Part shown: positions 48,543-58,203 of the stretch, one piece after another
How positions within the stretch are numbered: the first letter of the stretch is position 1
Layout: the number at the start of each line of letters is the position of its first letter
Source of the DNA: Szabonella sp046295215
Lineage (GTDB): Bacteria; Pseudomonadota; Alphaproteobacteria; Rhodobacterales; Rhodobacteraceae
Length of the DNA stretch: 64,000 bases
Assembly (NCBI GenBank): GCA_046295215.1
Contig: JBKBNP010000013.1
Location: 1 to 64,000, forward strand
Direction of reading: 5' to 3'
Program-made: the position numbers and the translations under genes
Notes under the pieces: model-generated
What the model was told of the DNA's origin: nothing
Database searches by the model: none
What the model saw: only the letters and a program-made list of their open reading frames with translations

Positions 48543-50405
48543 ATGCGACAGACAGCCTTTCTCCTCACCTTCTGCGCGGGTCTGTTTCTGGCCTTTGCGG
48601 TTTCGGCACAGGAACGCGCCTGGGTGCAGATCGAGGCGCAGCCGACGCTGGCGCAGGCCGAAAGCCGGGCGCGCGCCTATGCGCAGGCTTTCCCCGATGT
48701 CGCTGGCTTCCGGATGTCCTCGGGCTGGTATGCCATTGTTCTGGGGCCCTACACGCCGGACGCGGCGCTGGCCCGACTGGCGCAACTGCGCGCCGAGAAC
48801 CTGATCCCGGCGGACAGTTTCATCGCCGGGGGCCAGTTGTTCCGCCAGCCCTACTGGCCCGTCGGTGCGGACCCTTCCGCCGCCCCGGTGCAGGACTTCG
48901 GCCAGCCCCCCCCCGACGCCCCCCCAGCCGGTGCCACTGTGCCCGAGATCATTGCCACCCCGCTGCCCGAGGCAGGAACCGATCCGACCGCCTTGCCGGA
49001 GGAAAACCTGCCCGCTGCCCCCTCAGAAACAACAGCACTTCCGGCACCCGAACCGACCCCCGCCCTGCCAGACGAAACCCCGGCAGAGGCCCGGGCGTCG
49101 GAGGCGCTTTTGTCCCGGGCCGAGCGGGAGGAGCTTCAGGCCGCGCTCAAATGGTTCGGCTTCTACACCGCCGCCATTGACGGCGCCTTCGGCCCCGGCA
49201 CCCGCGCCTCCATGGCCGCCTGGCAGGCCGCCAACGGGCATCAGGAAACCGGCGTGATGACCTCCGCACAGCGCGCGCAGATGCTGAGGGAACTGGCCCG
49301 CATCGAGGCGGAACTGGGCCTTGAGACCGTGACAGAGAACGAATCCGGGATCGAGGCCTCCCTGCCCCTCGCACTGGTGGAATTCGACGCCTATGAACCG
49401 CCCTTTGTCCATTACCGCGAACGGAACGGCAGCGGATTGCGCGTCGTGCTGATCTCCAAACCCGGGGACCGCGCGGCGCTCAACGGGCTCTACGATGTGC
49501 TGCAAACCCTGCGCGACGTGCCCGCCACAGGCGACCGGATGCTGGGAGAGCGGTCCTTTTCCATCTCGGCGCGCAATGGTGCGACCGCCTCCTATTCCTT
49601 TGCCGAACTCTCTCAGGGGCTGGTGAAGGGCTACATGGTGATCTGGAATCCCGCCGCCCCGGGGCTGGAGGACCGCGCCGCCCGCGTGATTTCCGCCATC
49701 GGTGCCACGTTCCGTCCCATTGGTGGCCGTGCGCTCGATCCCGGCCTCGTGGCGCTAGACGATGGGGTGCGGCGCGGCCTGCTGGCGGGCATGGAGGTGC
49801 GGCGCCCGGCCCTGTCCCGTTCCGGCTTTTTCGTCTCCGCCACCGGCGATGTGCTGACCACGACCGAGGCGCTGCAATCCTGCGCGCGCATCACCATCGA
49901 CCGTGACACCGATGCCGAGGTCGCAGCGGTTGACGAGGCCTCGGGCCTTGCCCTCCTGCGCCCGACGCGCGCCCTTGCCCCAAGCCATTATGCGGGCTTT
50001 GCCGACGGACAGGGCCGGGTAGGCCAGGAGGTCGCGGTTGCGGGCTATTCCTACGAGTCGGCCCTCCCGGCGCCGACCCTGACCTTTGGCGCGCTGGAGG
50101 ATGTCACCGGCCTTGCGGGCGAGGAGGGGATCAGCCGTCTGTCCATTTCCACGATGCCCGGAGATGCGGGCGGTCCTGTCATTGATGCTGCCGGTGCCGT
50201 TCTGGGGATGCTGCAGCCGGATGGCGCGCCGGAGGGCCGTATCCTGCCCGAAGGCGTCGCCTTCGTCACCGCTGCGGCCCGGATCGAACAGATCTTCGGA
50301 GCCTATCTGACGCCACGCCGCGCGGAACGCAACGGAGCCCTCTCGCCCGAAGACCTGACGAGAGTGGCCACCTCGATGACGGTTCTCGTATCCTGCTGGA
50401 AATAA
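48543..50405 (+). CDS. SPOR / peptidoglycan-binding protein with inactive trypsin-like domain
   Basis: A 620-aa exported protein. A signal peptide (FLLTFCAGLFLAFAVSAQE) is followed by a SPOR-like domain (residues ~25-100), a proline-rich linker, a peptidoglycan-binding domain (~195-240, LQAALKWFGFYTAAIDGAFG) and a C-terminal trypsin-like fold. The catalytic serine position reads MPGDAGGPVID, so Ser is Ala542, and the usual histidine segment is VLTTTEALQSC, without His. The aspartate-type SGLALL remains. It is probably a non-catalytic septal or envelope binding protein. Confidence 0.82.
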   Translation: MRQTAFLLTFCAGLFLAFAVSAQERAWVQIEAQPTLAQAESRARAYAQAFPDVAGFRMSSGWYAIVLGPYTPDAALARLAQLRAENLIPADSFIAGGQLFRQPYWPVGADPSAAPVQDFGQPPPDAPPAGATVPEIIATPLPEAGTDPTALPEENLPAAPSETTALPAPEPTPALPDETPAEARASEALLSRAEREELQAALKWFGFYTAAIDGAFGPGTRASMAAWQAANGHQETGVMTSAQRAQMLRELARIEAELGLETVTENESGIEASLPLALVEFDAYEPPFVHYRERNGSGLRVVLISKPGDRAALNGLYDVLQTLRDVPATGDRMLGERSFSISARNGATASYSFAELSQGLVKGYMVIWNPAAPGLEDRAARVISAIGATFRPIGGRALDPGLVALDDGVRRGLLAGMEVRRPALSRSGFFVSATGDVLTTTEALQSCARITIDRDTDAEVAAVDEASGLALLRPTRALAPSHYAGFADGQGRVGQEVAVAGYSYESALPAPTLTFGALEDVTGLAGEEGISRLSISTMPGDAGGPVIDAAGAVLGMLQPDGAPEGRILPEGVAFVTAAARIEQIFGAYLTPRRAERNGALSPEDLTRVATSMTVLVSCWK

Positions 50406-50421
50406 CCCCGCGAAGGGGCGT

Positions 50422-51870
50422 TCAGACCCGCCAGAACCGTGCGAGGAAAAGCACATATACAGACAGCAGTTCCAGCCGTCCGACAAGCATGCCGAAGATC
50501 ATGATCCAGCGGGCAGTTGCGGGAAACTCGTTCACCGCGCCATTGGCGCTGACCTCCGGCCCCCAGACCGGCCCGACATTGGCAACGGCAGTCCAGGCTG
50601 CGGTAAAGGCCGTGCGCGTGTGCAGACCGGTCAGGGACAGGGCAACGGCAACACCGCCAAAGGTCAGGATGAACAAGGTGAAGAACACGATCACGGAATC
50701 GATCACATCCAGCCCGATGCGCCGCCCCTCATAGCGCGGTTCGATCACCGCCGTAGGGCTGTGCAGGCGGCGGATCTGCACCCGGATCGCCTCGAACAGC
50801 ACCAGATAGCGGAACACCTTGACCGAACACCCCGTTGAGGACGTGCAGCCTCCGATCAGCCCGACAAGGATCGCCACGGCAAAGGGAAAAGCCCCCCAGG
50901 CCAGAATATCGGCCGAGGCATAGCCGGTGCCGGAAAACACAGAGGCGATGTTGAACAGGCTTTCGCGCAAGGCATCCGACAGGCCGTGATCCAGCACCAG
51001 AACCCGGTAGGCCACGACCGCCCCCGTCGCATAGGCCATCCAGCGCACATAGGCCCGCACCTGCGCATCGCGCCACATGGGGGCAAGACTGCCCTGCGCA
51101 AGCTGGATGAAGCGGATGAAGGGCAGCGAGGCCAACATGATGAACAGCACCGACACATATTCCAGCGGCCCCGAGAAGGTCGCGAAGGACGCATCGTAAT
51201 TCGAGAAGCCGCCCGTCGAAATGGTGGTCAGCGCATGCAGGACCGCATCATAGCCCGACATCCCCAGCGCGAAATAGACCACCGCGCAGGCGATCGTCAG
51301 CGCGATATAGATCTGGATCAGCGCGGAGGAAATATCCAGCGCGCGCGGCAGCACCTTGCCCAGCGTGTCGAACCCTTCGGAGCGGAAGAACTGCATCCCC
51401 CCCACCTTCATCACCGGCAAGAAGATCATCGCCACGATGACAATGCCAAGGCCCCCCAGCCATTGCAGGATGCCGCGCCAGAGGTTCGTGCCGGGCGGCA
51501 AGCCGTCCAGCGCCGGAAAGGCCGTGGTGCCGGTGGTGGTCATTCCCGACATCGCCTCGAACATCGCATCGGTGAACCCGGCATCGGGCGCCCCGAACAT
51601 GAAGGGCAGCGCGCCGAAGAGGGGCATCATCACCCATGTCCCGGTGGTGAGCAGAAAGGATTGCTGAAGCGTCAGCCCCCGCCCCGCGCCATTGGCGCAG
51701 GCCAGTGCCAGAAGCCCGCCAAAAAGCGCCGTGACGATGCCCGATTCCAGAAAGCTGGCCCAGTTCGGGTTGCCCGCGGCCAGATCCAGCGCCATCGGAA
51801 ACAGCATCATGGCGGCCAGGGCCACCAGCAGAAGTCCGATCACATATCCGACAGGGCGCAGGTCGATCAT
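50422..51870 (-). CDS. trkH: TrkH-type potassium uptake channel
   Basis: Start at 51870 (MIDLRPVGYVIGLLLVALAA); 482 aa, many membrane helices. The first filter is AMSGMTTTGTTAFPAL, another LTTISTGGFSNYDASFATF and a later one ASVFSGTGYASADILAWG. It takes up K+ with TrkA, which is not in this window. It converges with the SPOR protein gene. Confidence 0.93.
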   Translation of the reverse strand: MIDLRPVGYVIGLLLVALAAMMLFPMALDLAAGNPNWASFLESGIVTALFGGLLALACANGAGRGLTLQQSFLLTTGTWVMMPLFGALPFMFGAPDAGFTDAMFEAMSGMTTTGTTAFPALDGLPPGTNLWRGILQWLGGLGIVIVAMIFLPVMKVGGMQFFRSEGFDTLGKVLPRALDISSALIQIYIALTIACAVVYFALGMSGYDAVLHALTTISTGGFSNYDASFATFSGPLEYVSVLFIMLASLPFIRFIQLAQGSLAPMWRDAQVRAYVRWMAYATGAVVAYRVLVLDHGLSDALRESLFNIASVFSGTGYASADILAWGAFPFAVAILVGLIGGCTSSTGCSVKVFRYLVLFEAIRVQIRRLHSPTAVIEPRYEGRRIGLDVIDSVIVFFTLFILTFGGVAVALSLTGLHTRTAFTAAWTAVANVGPVWGPEVSANGAVNEFPATARWIMIFGMLVGRLELLSVYVLFLARFWRV

Positions 51871-51946
51871 GCGCCGAGGCTTGGCCCGGCACCCTGCGCC
51901 TGTCAAGCCTGCAAGCGGCAGACCCCACCAATGCCGGGGTAGACAA

Positions 51947-53035
51947 TCAGCCTGCGTGGATCAGGGACTGGAACAGGCGCGGATCAAGGCTTTCCGCCGC
52001 AAAGGTCTGGCCTTCGGTCAGCAGGCTCACCGCGTCATGGCTGTGCAGGCTTTCCTGATGGCTCGCCAGCACCCGGAAATCGCCGATCCGCGCATCCCCC
52101 TTGAGCGCCGCACAGAAGGACCGCGCGGCATCCTCGACAAAGATCGGATGCGCGGCATTGAGTTCGGCGAAGGCCTGTTCATCCTCGCGTTTCACCATCA
52201 CCTGCGTTTCCGTGGGCACGGCGGCGCGGGCGAGCGCGATCAGATCCTCGAACCAGAGGCATTTTCCGGGGCGGACCTCCACCGAAAGCCGCGCGACGGA
52301 GCGTTGCGAATGAGGGGTCGCAAGCTGGCCGCGCATGCGGCGGGCATGTTCGCTCAGTTCCAGCGAGCAGGGGCAGGTGGAGGAATAGACGAAATCGAGA
52401 TGCAGGATCTTCTTGCGGATACCGGCCTGTTCCACGAGTTCCAGTGCGATGTCGTAATATTGCCAGCCCGAAAGGCCCGAGCGCAGGCTTTCCACCTGCA
52501 TCGGGAAGGAGAACCGCATCTGGATGCGGGCATCGAAGGCGCCCAGATCGCGCTTGTAATCATCCAGCGCGCGCTCGATCACCTCGAAGCTGAAGGCGCT
52601 TTCGGCATGGGCATAGAAGGACCGCATGATGCGACTCATGTTGATGCCCTTCTTTTCCGCCTCAAGGCTCACCGTGCCCGTGACCGAGGTTTCCAGCGTC
52701 ATGTCGCCCTTGCCGCGGGTGCGGTAGCGGATCGGAAGGCGGAAATTCGAGATGCCGACATGCTGGATCACCGCCTTTTCGCCGACGATCAGGCTGGCGG
52801 GGCCGTTCTGAAGGTCGGGCAGGCTGTCCTTGTAGGCATCATCGACGCGGAATTCGCGCGGATAGGTGCGTGCATAATCCGGATACCCCTCCGCCGTGAG
52901 GGAGAGCGCCGCCGGATCGAGTTCCGAGATTTCCGCATCCGTGGCCTTGCCCGCCCATTGCCGCAAAAGCGCGAGCGCCGCTTCCGCCTCCTTGCGCGAG
53001 GGCTTGCGGTCGATCTCGGGCGTGTGGACGTTCAT
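51947..53035 (-). CDS. folE2: GTP cyclohydrolase FolE2 (type IB)
   Basis: A 362-aa protein starting MNVHTPEIDRKPSRKEAEAA. The metal-site cysteine lies in FVYSSTCPCSLELSEHARRM, and MRSFYAHAESAFSFEVIERA and RMRFSFPMQVESLRSGLSGW are characteristic. It makes dihydroneopterin triphosphate for folate synthesis and tolerates metals other than zinc. No Zur box was recognised upstream. Confidence 0.93.
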   Translation of the reverse strand: MNVHTPEIDRKPSRKEAEAALALLRQWAGKATDAEISELDPAALSLTAEGYPDYARTYPREFRVDDAYKDSLPDLQNGPASLIVGEKAVIQHVGISNFRLPIRYRTRGKGDMTLETSVTGTVSLEAEKKGINMSRIMRSFYAHAESAFSFEVIERALDDYKRDLGAFDARIQMRFSFPMQVESLRSGLSGWQYYDIALELVEQAGIRKKILHLDFVYSSTCPCSLELSEHARRMRGQLATPHSQRSVARLSVEVRPGKCLWFEDLIALARAAVPTETQVMVKREDEQAFAELNAAHPIFVEDAARSFCAALKGDARIGDFRVLASHQESLHSHDAVSLLTEGQTFAAESLDPRLFQSLIHAG

Positions 53036-53260
53036 GGGAGTTTCCTTTCGGTTCAGGCGGGCCGGGGCCAGCCGTCAATGTCAGCAGGGATTACGCGCGG
53101 GTATCGCGCCCGGATCATTCTGGCGCTGCGGGAAAGCTGCGCCCTGACGATAGATAGGATGCCGCCGGGATTCTGGAAAGCCCGGTTGCGACCGATTGTG
53201 CCGATCTGCGTCCGATACCGCGCTTGCGCCGCGCGAAGGCACCGGCGGCGGCCGGGCGAA
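53036..53260. other. intergenic region upstream of folE2
   Basis: 225 bp between folE2 and the metZ terminator. It must hold the folE2 promoter. I see only GC-rich inverted stretches and no recognisable gene or operator. Confidence 0.4.
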
Positions 53261-53330
53261 AGGGGGCTGTCTGCCCCCTCTTGGCCTGACGGCCAATTCA
53301 CCCCCGAGGATATTTTCCGACAGAAAAAGG
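53261..53330 (-). terminator. hairpin plus C5-GAGGATATTT repeat box (copy 5), end of metZ
   Basis: Box 53301-53330 followed on the minus strand by GGCCGTCAGGCC and AGGGGGC-AGACA-GCCCCCT (53261-53279) with a short T run. Eight bases separate the box from the metZ stop. Confidence 0.65.
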
Positions 53331-53337
53331 GGGCGGG

Positions 53338-54519
53338 TCAGGCGGTCTCCAACGCGCCCATCAGATCCGCGATGAGGTCAGCGGGATCTTCCAGCCCGAC
53401 CGAAAGCCGGATCAGGCCCGGCGTGATGCCCAGCAATGCCTTCTGATCATCCGGCAGGCGCTGATGTGTCGTGGTCGCGGGATGGGTCGCGATGGATTTC
53501 GCGTCGCCGAGATTGTTGGAGATCTTGATGATTTCCAGCGCATTGAGAAGGCGGAAGGCGGCCTCCTTGCCACCCACAATGTCGATGGACAGCATCGTGC
53601 CGCCCGACCCCATCTGCGCCAGGGCAAGCGCTTGCTGCGGATGGGATTTCAGACCCGGATAGATGACCCGCGCAAGTTTTGCATGGCCTTCCAGCGCGGT
53701 CGCGATTTCCAGCGCGGCCGTTGCCATCGCCCGGCAGCGCAGGTCGAGTGTGGCCATGCCGTTGAGCATGATCCAGGCGGTGAAGGGGCTCATCGCGGCG
53801 CCGGTGTGTTTCAGATAGGGCTCGGCCACCTTCCGCACGAAGTCACGCGTGCCGCAGATCACGCCGCCCAAGGCGCGGCCCTGCCCGTCGATATGTTTGG
53901 TCGAGGAATAGACCACCACATCGGCTCCCTGTTCGACAGCGCGCGAAAAGATCGGTGTGGCAAAGACATTGTCCACCACCACCAGCGCGCCCGCTGCATG
54001 GGCGATGTCGGAAACGGCACGGATATCCACCAGTTCCAGCGTCGGGTTCGACATGGATTCGAAGAACACTGCCCTGGTGCCGGGCGTCACCGCACGGCGC
54101 CACTGGTCCAGATCCGCACCATCGACAAAGGAGACCTGCACGCCGAAGCGCATCAGCACCTCTTCCAGCACATAGAGGCAGGAGCCGAAGAGCGCGCGCG
54201 ACGACACCACATGATCGCCGGCCCGCAGCATCGACATCAGCGCGCCATTGACGGCGGCCATACCCGAGGCTGTGGCAAAGGCATCCTCGGTGCCCTCGAT
54301 CGCGGCGATGCGGTCCTCGAACATGCGGGTGGTGGGGTTGCCGTAGCGGGCATAGATGAATTCATCCGGCCCCGACTTGACGAACCGCGCCTCGGCCTGT
54401 TCGGCACTGTCATAGACGAAGCCCTGCGTGAGAAAGATCGCCTCGGCCATCTCGCCATACTGGCTGCGGCGGCTGCCCTCATGCACAAGCTGCGTGCGCG
54501 TTTTCCACTTCCCGGCCAT
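53338..54519 (-). CDS. metZ: O-succinylhomoserine sulfhydrylase
   Basis: Start at 54519 (MAGKWKTRTQLVHEGSRRSQ), giving 393 aa. It is a Cys/Met-metabolism PLP enzyme: YGNPTTRMFEDRIAAIEG, ASGMAAVNGALMSMLRAGDH, PLP lysine in VYSSTKHIDGQGRALGG and IRLSVGLEDPADLIADL at the end. It makes homocysteine from O-succinylhomoserine and sulfide. Cystathionine synthase activity cannot be excluded. Confidence 0.9.
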   Translation of the reverse strand: MAGKWKTRTQLVHEGSRRSQYGEMAEAIFLTQGFVYDSAEQAEARFVKSGPDEFIYARYGNPTTRMFEDRIAAIEGTEDAFATASGMAAVNGALMSMLRAGDHVVSSRALFGSCLYVLEEVLMRFGVQVSFVDGADLDQWRRAVTPGTRAVFFESMSNPTLELVDIRAVSDIAHAAGALVVVDNVFATPIFSRAVEQGADVVVYSSTKHIDGQGRALGGVICGTRDFVRKVAEPYLKHTGAAMSPFTAWIMLNGMATLDLRCRAMATAALEIATALEGHAKLARVIYPGLKSHPQQALALAQMGSGGTMLSIDIVGGKEAAFRLLNALEIIKISNNLGDAKSIATHPATTTHQRLPDDQKALLGITPGLIRLSVGLEDPADLIADLMGALETA

Positions 54520-54661
54520 GGCGGACCCCCAAATCTGGCCCCGGACATCAGACAGGGGCACCGGGCGATCCGGGCTCCTGTTTAGCGGCTTGTTTAACGT
54601 GGCCCGCAATCCGGAGATCAAATCGCCACAATCGCCCGATTACGCCTGACATTGCGGGAGG

Positions 54662-55069
54662 TCAAGGGACGGGTTGAGGCGCCTGTGTCCCGGCAGGGCT
54701 GTCCTGGCTGAAAAGATTGACCCAGCCCGGCCACCGGCGACGCCACAGCGAGGACACGAACATCGTTTCGCGACATGCGGCCCCGACCCTGCGGAACTCC
54801 GCGCGGTAGGCCAGCAGTCCAAGGCCGGGGCCAGGTTCGATCACGCAGGCATCCCGAAGGACGAACTCAGCGATGGTCGGGCCGCCCGCCAACTGGCCTG
54901 CATGATCCTCGCGCCCGGCAAAGCCGGACGGATAGACCCCCAGAAAGCCGGGGGCCAGCAAGGCGCGGTCGGCCACAGCATCGCCCGTGACAAGTGCCTG
55001 CCAGACCGCTGTTTCAACCGTCAGAAGTTCCGCCCGCAAGGACGCCGTTTCCGGTTCGGGAAATGTCAC
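54662..55069 (-). CDS. SnoaL-like / DUF4440 protein
   Basis: A 135-aa protein of the NTF2-like fold: ELLTVETAVWQALVTGDAVA, DRALLAPGFLGVYPSGFAGR and RETMFVSSLWRRRWPGWVNL. Members bind small ligands or act as isomerases; substrate unknown. It starts in an ATGA overlap with the YidB-like gene. Confidence 0.8.
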   Translation of the reverse strand: MTFPEPETASLRAELLTVETAVWQALVTGDAVADRALLAPGFLGVYPSGFAGREDHAGQLAGGPTIAEFVLRDACVIEPGPGLGLLAYRAEFRRVGAACRETMFVSSLWRRRWPGWVNLFSQDSPAGTQAPQPVP

Positions 55070-55518
55070 CGCTTGCCCAGAAGCCCGCCCAGCATCCCCA
55101 GCAACGCATCGGCATTCGGCGGGGCCTGTTCCGGCGGGGCGCCCTTGGGCGTCATCTGATCGACCAGCACCGGCAGGATCTGTGCCAGAAGGCCCGGCGC
55201 CTCGGCCTCTGAAACGCCCGATTTGGCCGCGATCCTGCGCAGGCCAGTCTGACCAAAGGCCTGTTCGATCTGCGAAGGGGCAACCGGCTTGTTCTCGCCC
55301 ACTCCGACCCAGCTTTGCGCCACATCGCCAAGGCCCGCTTGCTGGAACTGCGCCATCAGACCGGCCAGACCGCCATGCTTGTTGTCGGCCGCCAGCATGG
55401 AAGCCGCGACCTTGAGGATCTGCGGGTTCTTCATCGCGATCTGGGCGATCTGGGCCATCCCCCCCGAGGAGGCAGAGCCACCCGTCAGCGCAGAGGCGAG
55501 GTTGTTGAGCAATGACAT
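55066..55518 (-). CDS. YidB family (DUF937) protein
   Basis: Start at 55518 (MSLLNNLASALTGGSASSGG) after AAGGAA; 150 aa. It has the family pattern: glycine-rich start, LAGLMAQFQQAGLGDVAQSW, then VGVGENKPVAPSQIEQAFG and ADALLGMLGGLLGKR. Function unknown. Confidence 0.88.
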   Translation of the reverse strand: MSLLNNLASALTGGSASSGGMAQIAQIAMKNPQILKVAASMLAADNKHGGLAGLMAQFQQAGLGDVAQSWVGVGENKPVAPSQIEQAFGQTGLRRIAAKSGVSEAEAPGLLAQILPVLVDQMTPKGAPPEQAPPNADALLGMLGGLLGKR

Positions 55519-55627
55519 GACTGGTTCCTTCAACCCGGGCGCAGACGGTCCACGCCGATGCGAAAACCCTGTCTGATTCGCGTCACTGCGGCAAGACCCG
55601 CGAGCCCGCCCGCAGGTCAACCGCCTG

Positions 55628-57961
55628 TCAGAACGGCACATCCTGCGCCTGATCGGCGGGCACCACGAAGCCCGCAACCACATGCTTGACCCCGGCCCGG
55701 TCAAAGACGATCTGCAATTTGTCGCCCTCGATGCCGGTAATCTCGCCATAGCCGAATTTCTGGTGGAATACCCGTTCGCCGGTGACAAAGCGCGACAGGG
55801 CGGCGAGGTCGATGACCTGATGGCGGGCCTCGCGCGGCTGCGCCATCGGCCGGGCCGCCGATTGCGCCTGCATCCGCCGCCAGCCGGGGGAATTGTAGAC
55901 ATCGGCCTTGGCTGCGCGGGTTTCGACCTGCGCGGGGGCCGCAGCGCCGAAGCCACCGCCATACAGGCCCGGAGGGGTCAGAACCTCGACATGCGCCTCG
56001 GGCAATTCGTCGATGAAGCGCGATGGCAACTGGCTTTGCCACTGGCCGTAAACCCGGCGATTGGCAGCAAAGGAAATGGTGCAAAGTTCCTCGGCCCGGG
56101 TAATGCCGACATAGGCGAGGCGGCGTTCCTCCTCCAGCCCCTTCTTGCCGGACTCATCCATGCTGCGCTGGCTGGGGAACAGCCCATCCTCCCAGCCGGG
56201 CAGGAAGACCGCCGGAAATTCCAGCCCCTTGGCGGCATGCAGCGTCATGATCGTGACCTTGGGGGCGGCCTCCTCGGTCTCGTTTTCCATGATGAGGCTG
56301 ACATGTTCCAGAAACCCTTGCAGGTTCTCGAACTGCTCCAGCGCCTTCACCAGTTCCTTGAGGTTTTCGAGCCGCCCCGGCGCCTCGGGTGTCTTGTCGT
56401 TCTGCCACATGGCGGTGTAGCCGGATTCTTCCAAAATCGTCTCGGCCAGCCGGATATGGTCGGCCCCTGCCCCCACAGCCGCGTGCCAGCGGTCCACACC
56501 GCCCACAAAGGCGCGCAACTGCCCTGCCCCCTTGCCGCCGATGCCGCCGCGCGCCAGCAATTCCTGCGCCCCTTCCAGCAGGCCCACGCCCGAGGCGCGC
56601 GCCTCGCGCTGGATGTCTGCCTGCGCCTTGTCGCCAAGGCCGCGTTTGGGCGTATTGACCACCCGTTCAAAGGCCAGATCATCGGCAGGGCTGACGGCGA
56701 GGCGGAAATAGGCCATCGCGTCGCGCACTTCCAGCCGTTCATAGAATCGCGGGCCGCCGATCACGCGGTAAGGCAGACCGATGGTCAGGAACCGATCCTC
56801 GAAGGCGCGCATCTGATGCGAGGCACGCACAAGAATTGCCATCCCGTCGGGCGAGACAGGATCGAGCCGCCGCGTGCCGCGCGTCAGCGCCTCGATCTCG
56901 TCACCGATCCAGCGGGCTTCCTCCTCGCCATCCCAATGGCCGATCAGGCGGACCTTTTCGCCCTCCTCCACCTCGGTCCACAACTCCTTGCCCAGACGGC
57001 CCGAATTGGCAGCGATAACACCCGAGGCAGCGGCAAGGATATGCGGGGTGGAGCGGTAATTCTGTTCCAGACGGATGACCTCCGCCCCCGGAAAATCCTT
57101 CTCGAACCGCAGGATATTGCCCACCTCGGCCCCACGCCAGCCATAGATCGACTGGTCGTCATCCCCCACGCAACAGATGTTGCGATGCCCCTGCGCCAGA
57201 AGCCGCAGCCAGAGATATTGGGCGACATTGGTATCCTGATACTCATCCACCAGGATATAGCGGAACCAGTGCTGATACTGTGCCAGAATGTCGGGATGGG
57301 CCTGAAAGATCGTCACGACATGCAGCAGCAGATCGCCGAAATCGACGGCATTGAGCGTGCGCAGGCGGTCCTGATAGGCGGCGTAGAGTTCCGTGCCCCG
57401 GTTGTTATAGGCCGAAGCCTCTGCCGAAGGCACGTTCTGCGGCGTCCAGGCGCGGTTCTTCCAAGCGTCGATCAGACCGGCGAGCATCCGCGCGGGCCAG
57501 CGTTTCTCGTCGATATTCGCGGCGGCGATCAGTTGTTTCAGCAGGCGGATCTGATCATCCGTGTCCAGAATGGTGAAATTCGACTTCAGCCCCGCAAGTT
57601 CCGCATGGCGCCGCAGGATCTTGACCGAAATCGAATGGAATGTTCCGAGCCAGCGCATGCCTTCGGCCACATCGCCGGTCAGACGGCCCACGCGGTCCTT
57701 CATTTCCCGCGCGGCCTTGTTGGTGAAGGTCACGGCGAGGATTTCATTGGGTCGCGCCTTGCCCATGGCCAAAAGATGCGCGATGCGCGTGGTCAGAGCC
57801 TTGGTCTTGCCTGTCCCTGCCCCGGCAAGCATCAGGACGGGGCCATCCATCGCCTCGACCGCCGCGCGCTGCGCGGGGTTCAACCCGTCCATATAGGGGG
57901 CGGGCCGCGCCATCATGGCGCGCTGGCTCAACGGGATCGGGGGGGCGTCATCGGGACTCAT
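55628..57961 (-). CDS. UvrD/PcrA-type ATP-dependent DNA helicase
   Basis: Start at 57961 (MSPDDAPPIPLSQRAMMARP), 777 aa; longer frame upstream lacks similarity. Superfamily 1 motifs: Walker A LAGAGTGKTKALTTRIAHLL, DEYQDTN, GDDDQSIYGWRGAEVGNIL, TMTLHAAKGLEFPAVFLPGW and VGITRAEELCTISFA. It ends with a PcrA-type C-terminal beta region (KFGYGEITGIEGDKLQIVFD). It acts in repair and fork processing. Confidence 0.94.
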   Translation of the reverse strand: MSPDDAPPIPLSQRAMMARPAPYMDGLNPAQRAAVEAMDGPVLMLAGAGTGKTKALTTRIAHLLAMGKARPNEILAVTFTNKAAREMKDRVGRLTGDVAEGMRWLGTFHSISVKILRRHAELAGLKSNFTILDTDDQIRLLKQLIAAANIDEKRWPARMLAGLIDAWKNRAWTPQNVPSAEASAYNNRGTELYAAYQDRLRTLNAVDFGDLLLHVVTIFQAHPDILAQYQHWFRYILVDEYQDTNVAQYLWLRLLAQGHRNICCVGDDDQSIYGWRGAEVGNILRFEKDFPGAEVIRLEQNYRSTPHILAAASGVIAANSGRLGKELWTEVEEGEKVRLIGHWDGEEEARWIGDEIEALTRGTRRLDPVSPDGMAILVRASHQMRAFEDRFLTIGLPYRVIGGPRFYERLEVRDAMAYFRLAVSPADDLAFERVVNTPKRGLGDKAQADIQREARASGVGLLEGAQELLARGGIGGKGAGQLRAFVGGVDRWHAAVGAGADHIRLAETILEESGYTAMWQNDKTPEAPGRLENLKELVKALEQFENLQGFLEHVSLIMENETEEAAPKVTIMTLHAAKGLEFPAVFLPGWEDGLFPSQRSMDESGKKGLEEERRLAYVGITRAEELCTISFAANRRVYGQWQSQLPSRFIDELPEAHVEVLTPPGLYGGGFGAAAPAQVETRAAKADVYNSPGWRRMQAQSAARPMAQPREARHQVIDLAALSRFVTGERVFHQKFGYGEITGIEGDKLQIVFDRAGVKHVVAGFVVPADQAQDVPF

Positions 57962-58203
57962 GGCGGAACTATAGGCGCAAGGCGGGCGGGAGAAAAGCAT
58001 TGTTCCCTTAATGTTCACATCTTTTTCACCGACGGGGCCTCCGTTCATCATCCCTTGCCGGGCTTCTTTGCCCACGCCAAAGTGAAGAAGCCCGGATAGG
58101 CGGGACGCAAAGCCGAACCTTTCACAAATCTTTCAATACAGGGATTGCGCTGCGATGCAGCATATCTAGAGTGAGCGCATCGGACTCAGAGGGGAAAGAA
58201 ACC

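Noticed and set aside
55682..58099. 805-aa plus-strand ORF opposite the helicase
   Set aside because: Antisense shadow; all helicase motifs are on the minus strand.
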